Origin: Bisporella sp. PMI_857
Lineage: Eukaryota; Ascomycota; Leotiomycetes; Helotiales; Helotiaceae
Reading direction: 5' to 3'
DNA: 64,000 nt
NCBI GenBank assembly: GCA_021307315.1
Contig: JAJSPD010000132.1
Coordinates: forward strand, 1-64,000
Part shown: piece by piece, positions 56,165 to 64,000 of the stretch
Layout of the letters: the number at the start of each line of letters is the position of its first letter
How positions within the stretch are numbered: position 1 is the first letter of the stretch
Translations under genes and position numbers: made by a program
The notes under the pieces: model-generated
What the model was told of the DNA's origin: nothing
Seen by the model: the letters and a program-made list of their open reading frames with translations, nothing else
Databases searched by the model: none

Positions 56165-56906
56165 ACGTCTGTCCCTGCGTCCCGAGACGCACTGTGTCAC
56201 GAGACAAATCTCTAGTTTTGGAATCATAAATTTTTTCTGAGCAGGTCTACGAAGTTATTAATATGTCACTTTCTTTAACTATTTCTCCCTAAGGAGACCA
56301 CTTAGCAATAGAGAAAAGTCTGTGGTTGTGTAACAAATAGAGGGCAGCAGGAGGGATTTGCAATATAACAGATAAGGATAGTGGCTAGCGATGTAATTGC
56401 AATAGTGATGAATTGATATTAGAAGTATGCTTGTAAGTCTAACATGGAAAGGAAAAACTCAAGCTTGCTTTGTTCAGAAGGCTCTAGCTGTTCCTTATAT
56501 CTTTCACTGTGCTGTAGCTGTGAGCCTGTGGCTGCTGTAGCTGTTGTAGCTGTGAGCCTGTGGCTGCTGGAGCTGTTGTAGCTGTGAGCCTGTGGCTGCT
56601 GGAGCTGTTGTAGCTGGAAGCCTGTGGCTGCTGTAGCTGTAAGCCCGTGGCTGGCCATGGGCGGAGCGTGCCGCTTGCAGCCCTGAAAGTCCTACAGCTG
56701 AGAACCCTTCGGCTGACTTGTTACAGGTTGATTATGCTGTCGATCGTTTTATTTATGCCACTAATCACCGTTTCGGCTATCCCCCTTGTTCAATCGCGAC
56801 CATTAAAGTCTTTTCAAAATTCGGAGCACTTAAGGAAAGGTCTTATATCGAAATAATACAGCCCTAAATTTAAAGAAACTCAGAGATGAAAAGAAAGTAA
56901 CGTCTG
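56165..56906 (+). mobile_element. 5' end of a pogo element, split by a solo LTR
   Basis: TA, then ACGTCTGTCCCTGCGTCCCG. It aligns with the first ~280 bp of the 3336 element (shared TTCTTTAACTATTTCTCCCT and AAGGAGACCACTTAGCAA, then TGCTGTCGATCGTTTTA). The match breaks at 56329 where the LTR is inserted and resumes at 56731. Beyond 56906 a second LTR replaces the rest. No transposase remains. Confidence 0.82.
56329..56725 (+). repeat. Solo LTR, family LTR-A, TSD GGTTG
   Basis: 397 bp, TGTAACAAATAGAGGGCAGC to GACTTGTTACA, flanked by GGTTG (56324-56328, 56726-56730). Contains 30-33-bp internal repeats with GAGCCTGTGGCTGCTG. Inserted in the pogo fragment, therefore younger. Confidence 0.92.
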
Positions 56907-57268
56907 TGTAACAGCCAGACTGTAACAGCCAGGGTCGGTTAGAGACGGCCACCATGACAGCCTAACAGCCAGCCAAAGGCTTTTCAGCTGTAGCACTTTC
57001 AGGGCTGCAAGCGGCACGCTCCGCCTATGGTCAGCCACAGGCTCACAGCTACAGAAGCTCCAGCAGCCACAGGCTCACAGCTACAGCACAGTGAAAGATA
57101 TAAGGAACGGCTAGAGCTTTCTGAACAAAGCAAGCTTGAGTTTTTCTTTCCATGTTAGACTTACAAGCATACTTCCAATATCAATTCATCACTATTGCGA
57201 CTACATCGCTAGTCACGTATTTTTATCTGTTATATTGCAATCCCTCCTGCTGCCCTCTATCTGTTACA
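56907..57268 (-). repeat. Solo LTR, family LTR-A, no TSD
   Basis: Minus-strand copy: TGTAACAGCCAGACTG at the left, CTCTATCTGTTACA at the right. It has a duplicated inner end (TGTAACAGCCAG twice in 20 bp), seen also in the 59299 copy. Flanks GTCTG and AATAG differ; the insertion joins a pogo fragment to a LINE fragment, so a recombination between two LTRs at different sites is likely. Confidence 0.85.
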
Positions 57269-58190
57269 AATAGCTGTAGTAAGCAATTCCGCAGCTTGAT
57301 CTAAAAAATCAGTAACTAGCGTATCCGAATAGCTAGCACTAGCATGTTGTAGGATTTGTCCGATTTCCAAATTAAGATCCTGAAGCAGTTCCAAGCTAGC
57401 TGAGCTACTTTGATTAATTGTACTAAGCTGAACTATTTTCGATTTCTTTAGCAAAAGCTTCAGAAAAATCGTGGCCAGTCAGCTAGTTGCGTATTAAATC
57501 TAGTTTGCGTATTGCTATTGTCGAAATCCGCGCTAGTGCAAGCTCCGCGTATTGTAAAAAGAATTCCGTAATGGTCCGAGCCTAAATCAGCCAAAATTTG
57601 CCAGTCGTCGACTAGTTCAGCTAAATTGCTCAAAATTAGAGTCAAATCTAGTACCGATTCTCTAGCTAGTTGAGGCCGAAAAAAGGTGCCTTCGCCAGGC
57701 GTATGCAATAGCGCGCTAGTTCTTGATTTTCGATCCAGCTGACTAGCTCGTCGGCATTAGGACTAGGTTTTGCTAGTGGATCCCACCAGGGATGATGCGT
57801 ATTAAAATCGCCTAGAAAAATCGTACTTGGCTGTAGCGTTCTAGAATACGGGCACCTTTCTAGTGTTTTGGCCCTAATCTAGCTTGGTCTGATTCATGGT
57901 AGATATTGAGAAGTTGTGTAATTTTGACGTTCCTTCTACGATATCGATAGCAAGCATGTCGGAGTCACGTGGTGATGTGCTCGCTATAGTAGCTATTGGC
58001 CGATAGCTTTTTGCTACGTAGACTAGCGTATGAGGTCGGAATGAAAGGTCGGCTGGCAAAATTTGTAGAAATGCTGAATGAGCTATTGAACGTGTTACCG
58101 AATAGTCTAGCTCATTATCGGCTGGTTGAACTAGTCATGGTTCTTGAACTACTATTATGTCGACTTTTAACTATAGCTAGCTGAAGTGCT
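57269..58190 (-). pseudogene. Tad-type LINE, endonuclease domain relic
   Basis: Minus-strand frames give AKSYRPIATIASTSPRDSDM, then FLGDFNTHHPWWDPLAKP (the G-D-F-N...H-H-P-x-W core of the endonuclease/exonuclease/phosphatase fold), TFFRPQLARESVLDLTL, and DWQILADLGSDHYGILFTI (S-D-H catalytic His). A linker follows (NQSSSASLELLQDL ... LDQAAELLTTAI) before the LTR at 57268 cuts it off. Frameshifts and stops break it at several places; the reverse transcriptase is absent. It would nick DNA to prime target-primed reverse transcription. Confidence 0.85.
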
Positions 58191-59029
58191 GATTCGGTAT
58201 TATTATTATTATTATTATTATTCCTTTTAACGTGCTGTACCAGTCGAGGACTATGTAGCACGGCCGGGGCACTCGGGCCTAGCAATTCGGTTGGGGTGTT
58301 AACAATATATACAAAGTCTCGAGAGTAAAAAAGGACGAAGCAGGGGCACAAGTACCCTACAAGGACTGTACTAGCCAATATCAATAGACTAGTAGCCTTA
58401 ACATACTTCTTCCAAAAACCTCTCATATATTCCAGTGAGCGTTGGGGATCGAGTCCCAATGAAAAAGAGTCCTTTCTCCACGTCCGTCGATCCTTTCGTT
58501 CCCTACACGTCTTTCTCTATTACAGCCTTCGCCTTGTCGACTTTTCTCCGCAATCCTTCCTCCGGCCATGGGTATATATCTATCGAAGGTACGAGCCGCC
58601 CAAATGCTTGTGTTGTAGTTTTGTCGTACGTGTAACTTTCCACTATTCTTCCAGCTCACTTCCTCAGCCTTTCCACGTTGTGTGTTCCGAAACTCGTATA
58701 GTAAACCGGTGCAAATAATTGAAAGCTGGTTCGAGAGTAGCTAAAGTCGTGTTTAAACTCATTTTTCAGTGTTGTAGAGGGTTTATTGTTGAACCGAAGT
58801 GATACCTCTCATAGAAAAACCTCTGGCCTTGGCGTGAAAACTCTGCTCCTCCTTTCACTTCGGCCCCAGAAATCGTCCTACATCACTGTTTGGGCTGAAT
58901 CTCGGCTCTGGAATCGTTATTAAACTGCCTCAGGAGAGTAATATTGATTCCAGGTTCGTAGAGGGCACCGCATACAGGTGTTCAGCCATCGCCCTCCTGC
59001 TGATTCGGTAGCTGCGGCGCTTTTGTTGA
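58191..59029. other. LINE-flanking sequence with ATT microsatellite, no supported gene
   Basis: An (ATT)n array of about eight units lies at 58197-58222. The 66- and 78-codon ORFs at 58423-58659 on opposite strands overlap each other and are not recognised; they may be a remnant of the LINE between ORF1 and ORF2. Confidence 0.4.
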
Positions 59030-59298
59030 GGTTTACTTGTAAGACTTTAGTATTGCTACTAATCATGCTAATTTAGCTTAGTCGATTTAATTGAAGTAAA
59101 AACCTCGCATATTCGATCATCAGCTGTATGATTCCCTTTGCAATTTGCACAACTAGGAACTAGATGCACGCATTTAGCTCCTTTTGTGTTGCACATGTTG
59201 CAAGCGTGTTGTTGCAAGCGTGATCTTCACCACATAGCTTGCATTTAGGCTTGTTCTGCAATATGTGTCGATATGGCAGAATGCTTGACATTTGCCGC
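59030..59298 (-). pseudogene. LINE ORF1 (gag-like) zinc-knuckle relic
   Basis: In minus-strand frames, CNTKGAKCVHLVPSC is followed by ANCKGNHTADDRICE, a C-x2-C-x4-H-x4-C knuckle, preceded by a degraded knuckle (around KLCGEDHA). This is the nucleic-acid-binding end of ORF1 in Tad-type LINEs. It is cut by the LTR at 59299 and continues with related sequence at 59652-59860 (VANPATLKIELGKN on the minus strand). Same element as the endonuclease relic, in the expected order. Confidence 0.72.
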
Positions 59299-59651
59299 TG
59301 TAACAGCCAGACTGTAACAGCCAGGGTCGGTTAGAGACGGCCATCGTGACAGCCTAACAGCCAGCCGAAGGCTTTTCAGCTGTAGCACTTTCAGGGCTGC
59401 AAGCGGCACGCTCCGCCTATGGTCAGCCACAGGCTTACAGCTACAACGGCCACAGGCTCACAGCTACAGCACAGTGAAAGATATAAGGAACAGCTAGAGC
59501 TTTCTGAACAAAGCAAGCTTGAGTTTTTCTTTCTATGTTAGACTTACAAGCATACTTCTAATATCAATTCATCACTATTGCAACTACAGCTTTCGTCAAG
59601 TGTTCTTACCTGTTATATTGCAATCCCTCCTGCTGCCCTCTATCTGTTACA
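59299..59651 (-). repeat. Solo LTR, family LTR-A, inserted in LINE ORF1
   Basis: 353 bp on the minus strand, TGTAACAGCCAG to ATCTGTTACA. The flanks (GCCGC, GTTTT) do not match. Confidence 0.85.
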
Positions 59652-59860
59652 GTTTTTGCCTAGTTCAATTTTTAAAGTAGCTGGATTAGCTACTTTTGCT
59701 TTTGATTTAGGCTGAACTAGGGTCCAATTCCTGAGGCTTGGCTGTAGACTTATTGCTAGTCGTAGCTATAGACGCGTTACGACGGTGTTGATTTGGGTGC
59801 TGTAGCTGTAAGTGCTGTAGCTGTAGTTGTAGGTTCTAGATTGATTGTAGAGGCCGTACG

Positions 59861-60335
59861 TGTAACAAATAGAGGGCAACAGGAGGAATTGCAATATAAC
59901 AGGTGAGAACACTTGACAAGCGCTGTGGTTGCAATAGTAATGTGTTGATATTAGAAGTATGCTTGTGAGTCTAAAGAGAAAAACTCAGGCTTACTCTTTT
60001 CCAAGAAGCTTTGGCTGTTCTTTATATCCTTAACAATGCTTAACAGTACTAAACCGACCTGTGATACTGTAAACCAATTCTAACCGACTTTAGTGTAAAC
60101 TATCCTTAAACCGATTGTGGCCTATTGTAAAACCACCCCTAACCGGCTCTGGCTGTCACCGCTGTAAACCTTCCTTAAACCGATCGTGGCCTATTGTAAA
60201 ACCACCCCTAACCGGCTCTGGCTGTCACCGCTGTAAACCTTCCTTAAACCGATCGTGGCCTATTGTAAAACCATCCCTAACCGGCTCTGGCTGTCACCAC
60301 TGTAAACCTTCCTTGAACCGATCGTGGCTGTTACA
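59861..60335 (+). repeat. Solo LTR, family LTR-A, with triplicated 69-bp segment, TSD GTACG
   Basis: 475 bp, TGTAACAAATAGAGGGCAAC to GGCTGTTACA, flanked by GTACG (59856-59860, 60336-60340). Longest copy because a 69-bp unit (CCTATTGTAAAACCACCCCT and onward) is repeated three times at 60121-60327 almost without change. An 84-codon ORF at 60115 is a by-product. Confidence 0.93.
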
Positions 60336-60475
60336 GTACGCAATTTGTCTTGTTCCGTGTATTCCTTGAAAATCTCTAGCAAATCCAGTAGCTTTGATTG
60401 CTCGTCACGTGATTGCATAGCTAGGCTAGCTTTGGTCAATAGATCTCTAGCTTACAAAACTAGCTCATGAGCTGT

Positions 60476-60780
60476 TGTAACAGTCAGAGTTGGTTAAGGA
60501 TGGTTTACAGCTGTAACAGTCAGAGTCGGTTAGGGATGGTTTACAGCAAGCACAGGTCGGTTTAGGTCGGCTACAGGCTCTTCTGGGATAGAGCACTGTT
60601 AAACTGTAAGGTGCTGGAGTAGTGTGTCACCAATCAACTCATATTGAACAAAGACTAATCTCTACCCTTTCTAATACGTCCCGAGCCCTCTCCTGATACA
60701 TCACTGTTGCAACTACAGCGCTTGTCACTTGTTCTCACCTGTTATATTGCAATCCCTCCCGCTGCCCTTTTTCTGTTACA
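60476..60780 (-). repeat. Solo LTR, family LTR-A, TSD GCTGT
   Basis: 305 bp on the minus strand, flanked by GCTGT (60471-60475, 60781-60785). About 140 bp separate it from the previous LTR. Confidence 0.92.
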
Positions 60781-60837
60781 GCTGTTGTTGTTGTTGTTGT
60801 GGTTGTTCCGACGCGTGGTTCTTTCGCGTTGTTGTCA

Positions 60838-61005
60838 CGGCCCTGACTTCTTAGACGGAGCTCAGCACCGGACACCCCAGAGCTCGGACGGAGCTCAGCG
60901 CCGGACACCCCAGAGCTCGCTTACTGGCCTCCGGCCAACTTCCTGTATATAGAGCGCTGCTTTCCTTCCCTTCTTCTGTCTGTAGCTTGTTCTCTTAGTT
61001 ATAGC
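60838..61005 (+). repeat. Dispersed repeat R3, copy 2, with 34-bp direct duplication
   Basis: GACGGAGCTCAGCxCCGGAC + ACCCCAGAGCTCG occurs twice in tandem at 60854-60921, followed by the TATA-containing block shared with 43640-43725 (CTGTATATAGAGCGCTGCTT). Confidence 0.65.
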
Positions 61006-61429
61006 AATTGATAGTTGTTCACACCTTTGAGTCCTTCCACCTGGATCTACGGATCGAGATCCCTGTTCAGCTTGAGTTGTTACAGTTGTCGGGAACGGGA
61101 AAACTATGGCCCGTACGCTTCTTATTTAGGTTGCGGCTCAAGCGGTGAGACGCGGCAGAAAAAATTTCAGTCGAAAAAGGGTTGCTCAACGGATCAGAGC
61201 TCAACGAGAGCTCTATTGCAGGCGTAAAGGAGCTTGTAGCTAGTCGATTCGGTAGCTCTAGGCTAGCTGATTCGATAGGCACGTCGATCATATCGACAGT
61301 GTCACTTGGCACAACCACAGCTTTCTTACGCGCACCACGCGTCGAGCTGGCTATTGCTGGGAGGGATAGGCTAGTGAGCTAGTTCTTCAAGTATTACAAG
61401 TGTAGTTTGAACAAATAGAGGGGGTGTGA

Positions 61430-61950
61430 GTAAAACTAGTAGTTGTAGTGCTAGGTTTAGCTAGTTTGTCGGCTTGGTCGTTTCCGTAAATATCCGTATG
61501 TCCTGGGACCCCCTTTAATGCTATAGAAGCTCCTTTTTCTATTGTGCGTAACGTAGCTTCGCTAGTTCTGATTTGCTGTGATTGGCCGGGATTGTCGTTA
61601 GCTGATTTTAGCCTATTAAGTGCGGCTTGATTGTCGGCATAAATATTGTAGTTTTAGCCAAGCTTTGCTATTGTACTAGCATATTCAATAGCTTGTGTAA
61701 TTCCTTCTAGTTCCCCATTGTAAACTAGCTGTTATTGGCTATCCTTGATTGTCGTGTTGTAGCGCAATAAAGCCTACTCCTATCCCTGTCGATTCGATGC
61801 TCGGAATCATAGATGCGTCGGAGTAGATATTAATTGTACTAAGGTAGCTTAGGCGATTTAGGCTGGCTTGGTGCAATTTGGTGGCATCCTCTTTTGATAA
61901 CGAGCTGATTTCGACTTTGTAAGGCGTAGTTCGATTCCATGGGGCGTACT
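61430..61950 (-). pseudogene. LINE RNase H domain relic
   Basis: Minus-strand frame: NIYSDASMIPSIESTGIGVG (first Asp), then after a stop YNGELEGITQAIEYASTIAK (Glu), NIYADNQAALNRLKS (second Asp) and VPGHTDIYGNDQADKLAKPS (last Asp and the P-G-H motif). This is the C-terminal RNase H of a Tad-type LINE. It lies upstream, on the minus strand, of ORF1/endonuclease pieces, so it belongs to a second LINE copy. In-frame TAG/TAA stops are present. Confidence 0.85.
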
Positions 61951-61982
61951 TGAATGTGCTCTAAGCTGGCTGAACTAGCTAA

Positions 61983-62277
61983 ACTATGTAGAATATGTAG
62001 AATCTGTAGAATCTGTAGAATCTGTAGAATCTGTAGAATCTGTAGAATCTGTAGAATATGTAGAATCTGTAGAATCTGTAGAATATGTAGAATATGTAGA
62101 ATATGTAGAATATGTAGAATATGTAGAATCTGTAGAATCTGTAGAATATGTAGAATATGTAGAATATGTAGAATATGTAGAATATGTAGAATATGTAGAA
62201 TCTGTAGAATATGTAGAATATGTAGAATATGTAGAATATGTAGAATCTGTAGAATATGTAGAATCTGTAGAATATGT
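61983..62277 (+). repeat. 9-bp minisatellite GTAGAAT(C/A)T, about 32 units
   Basis: Tandem GTAGAATCT and GTAGAATAT units alternate in blocks. All three frames on the plus strand and some on the minus stay open (reading Cys-Arg-Ile repeats), which is a repeat artefact. Located in the upstream part of the LINE RNase H relic. Confidence 0.95.
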
Positions 62278-62653
62278 CAGAATATGTGGTGCGACGTACG
62301 CAATACGTTGTATCCTCTACCACTAGTTTCACTTAATCTAGCTCGGAACAATTATAAGCTAAAGATTGGGAATGGCCTAAATTAGCTATTTCTGAGCTAA
62401 AAAACGCAAAAATTAAAGAAAACATACCTGGGCCTGATTCGATCAGATATAATACGAGCTTACGGCTAAAAGAACTCAGCTCGCTCTGCGGGGCACGTGA
62501 TTTATTTGTTATTTTATTTAAAATAAAAAAAGTATTGATTTTTTTCTAAATAACTAAGTGTTTTTTAATAGTTTGTTAAACGCTTAGTTTGATTTTTATT
62601 GATTTTTATTGTTTTTTTATTGTTTTTTTTATTGTTTTTTTTATTTTACAAAC

Positions 62654-62814
62654 TGTTGGAACATCGATATCACCTGACTACGTGGCCAAAGCGTATCTTG
62701 AAACACGCATATATATCTTACCTAGCTAGTACAGACTAACAACAAGCAATCAATAGAATACAGTACCTTTCCTTTCACATAGTGATATCGCTATGCTCCC
62801 CCGTAAAACCAACA
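62654..62814 (+). repeat. LTR-B family solo LTR, no TSD
   Basis: 161 bp, TGTTGGAACATCGATATCAC to CCGTAAAACCAACA, terminal inverted TGTTGG/CCAACA, TATA-like CATATATATC. Related to 42856-43045. Flanks CAAAC and GTATT differ. Confidence 0.75.
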
Positions 62815-63348
62815 GTATTATTATTTTATTACAATTTTAATTTTTTAATTTTTTAATTTTTTAGTTTTATATTGTTAGTATTTATTATTACTTTTATTTG
62901 GTTGTTTTATTTCGTTATTGTATAGTTTTTAATTTTAATTAAGTGTTTAAAATTCTTATTAATTTACAAAAAGCATAATAGTTATTACTTACGTTTTTGC
63001 TGTAATAATAATAATTGTTAAATTGTAAATTAAAGTTTATTGCTAAATAAATGTAAATAATAAAAACTTGCAAATTTACGTAATTTAGTAAATTATATAA
63101 ACTTATTCATATACGTATTAATACTTAATTTTTATTATTAATTTTTTAATTAGTACGTTGTAATAAAAAAATTTAATTAGCATTTGTTAGTTATTTTATT
63201 ATTATTATATTTTAATTTTAATATATAACAATAAATGTTAGCACAATTAACTAGAGAGGTCTTGTGATCACGCACTTGAACGAAGGGTGTCGTTCACGTG
63301 ACCCGGAACGGGGTTATATATACTCGTAGTTTTACCGTAGTTAGAACT

Positions 63349-63709
63349 TGTAACAAATAGAGGGCAGCAGGAGGGATTTGCAATATAACAGATAAGGATA
63401 CGTGGCTAGCGATGTAGTTGCAATAGTGATGATATTTAGAAGTATGCTTGTAAGTCTAACATGGAAAGGAAAAACTCAAGCTTGCTTTGTTCAGAAAGCT
63501 CTAGCTGTTCCTTATATCTTTCACTGTGCTGTAGCTGTGAGCCTGTGGCTGCTGGAGCTGCTGGAGCTGTGAGCCTGTGGCTGCTGGAGCTTCTGTAGCT
63601 GGAAGCCTGTGGCTGCTGTAGCTGTAAGCCCGTGGCTGGCCATGGGCGGAGCGTGCCGCTTGCAGCCCTGAAAGTCCTACAGCTGAAAACCCTTCGGCTG
63701 ACTGTTACA
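63349..63709 (+). repeat. Solo LTR, family LTR-A, TSD GAACT
   Basis: 361 bp, TGTAACAAATAGAGGGCAGC to CTGACTGTTACA, flanked by GAACT (63344-63348, 63710-63714). Very similar to the copy at 56329, including the GAGCCTGTGGCTGCTG repeats. Confidence 0.93.
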
Positions 63710-63914
63710 GAACTTAACACTCAATCACAATAAAACTTAATTTTTATAATTTGTTTTAAATTTTAAATTTATAGTTTACTTTTATAGTTTATTTATTTTA
63801 ATATAATCAGTTTTTTTATTAACTTTATTAATTAAACTGTAGTTTTAATATTTAGTTTATATAATACAACTACACAGTACAATTGTATAGCTAATATAGT
63901 AATACATAATTTTA

Positions 63915-64000
63915 TTACAGGCTGTAAAATCACGTATTGTAAGTTTTACAGTTTGTAGAATCAAGTATTGTAAACTTTACAGAGTGTAAAATTACGTATT
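63915..64000. repeat. ~35-bp tandem repeat at window end
   Basis: TGTAAAATCACGTATTGTAA with GTTTTACAG recurs with changes about every 35 bp and continues to the end of the window. Each unit also holds a small inverted repeat (CTGTAAA...TTTACAG). Confidence 0.65.

Larger units (their letters stand above)
62490..64000. other. AT-rich tract with LTR insertions
   Basis: Long runs of A and T with few G/C and no coding potential, as in RIP-mutated isochores. GC rises only in the two LTRs (62654-62814, 63349-63709) and at 63240-63330. Confidence 0.7.

Noticed and set aside
56737..56856. Small ORF MLSIVLFMPLITVSAIPLVQ as a secreted peptide
   Set aside because: It is the 5' noncoding part of the pogo element, matching 3506-3614.
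60115..60369. 84-codon repeat ORF
   Set aside because: Lies inside an LTR-A copy and arises from its 69-bp triplication.
61954..62385. 143-codon ORF of Cys-Arg-Ile repeats and its minus-strand counterpart
   Set aside because: Direct translation of the 9-bp minisatellite, no gene signals.
56329..63709. CRISPR-like or MITE interpretation of the repeated TGTAACAG elements
   Set aside because: Elements are 300-475 bp with TG...CA ends and 5-bp target duplications, so LTRs explain them; there are no regular spacers.

Overview
The window looks like a TE-rich accessory region of a filamentous ascomycete chromosome. The evidence is short GT-AG introns of about 45-65 bp, HET/NACHT/WD40 architecture, secreted cupredoxin, ferritin-like and DUF3455 families, a GT71 mannosyltransferase, Tad-type LINE and pogo/Fot-type transposon remains, and stop codons of the kind repeat-induced point mutation (RIP) makes (CGA to TGA, TGG or CAG to TAG). 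The pogo transposase type resembles those I know from Leotiomycetes, but that placement is an inference.

Layout. 1-0.75 kb: edge of a Helitron/PIF1-type helicase on the minus strand. 2.5 kb: solo LTR. 3.3-8.65 kb: a 5.3-kb pogo-like transposon with TIRs and TA target sites; its transposase is split by a 1.85-kb insert carrying a spliced SUR7/PalI-like membrane protein gene. 8.9-10.5 kb: one long minus-strand gene with a weak Ulp1-like fold. 11-14.6 kb: repeats and a second transposase relic. 14.8-18 kb: GT71 and tubulin-tyrosine-ligase-like genes, convergent, each with one frameshift. 18.3-18.8 kb: one MITE nested in another. 19.3-21.7 kb: divergent pair of secreted metalloproteins (cupredoxin, ferritin-like). 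22-41 kb: mostly unrecognised genes, two broken HET domains, a very clean 151-bp MITE and a DUF3455 secreted protein gene. 42.4-48.3 kb: a hypothetical gene broken by a solo LTR, an F-box-like gene, another unknown gene and transposon ends. 48.9-55.4 kb: a beta-propeller-like gene followed by a full HET-NACHT-WD40 receptor gene (HNWD) with 12 nearly identical WD40 repeats plus a degenerate one. 55.7-64 kb: transposon graveyard (pogo end, at least five solo LTRs, LINE endonuclease, zinc-knuckle and RNase H pieces, a 9-bp minisatellite) ending in AT-rich DNA.

The most interesting structure is that the HNWD gene lies exactly between two inverted copies of a ~390-bp sequence. Both copies end outward in the same transposon TIR next to TA (50318-50705 and 55741-56134). 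This suggests a 5.8-kb TIR-bounded unit carrying an NLR-type allorecognition/immune receptor gene, inserted into the 3' end of the neighbouring propeller gene. Functionally the window splits into a secreted-protein group (cupredoxin, ferritin-like, DUF3455), cell-surface and Golgi functions (SUR7-like, GT71), and a non-self recognition group (HNWD plus two dead HET genes). All splice models were made by eye.
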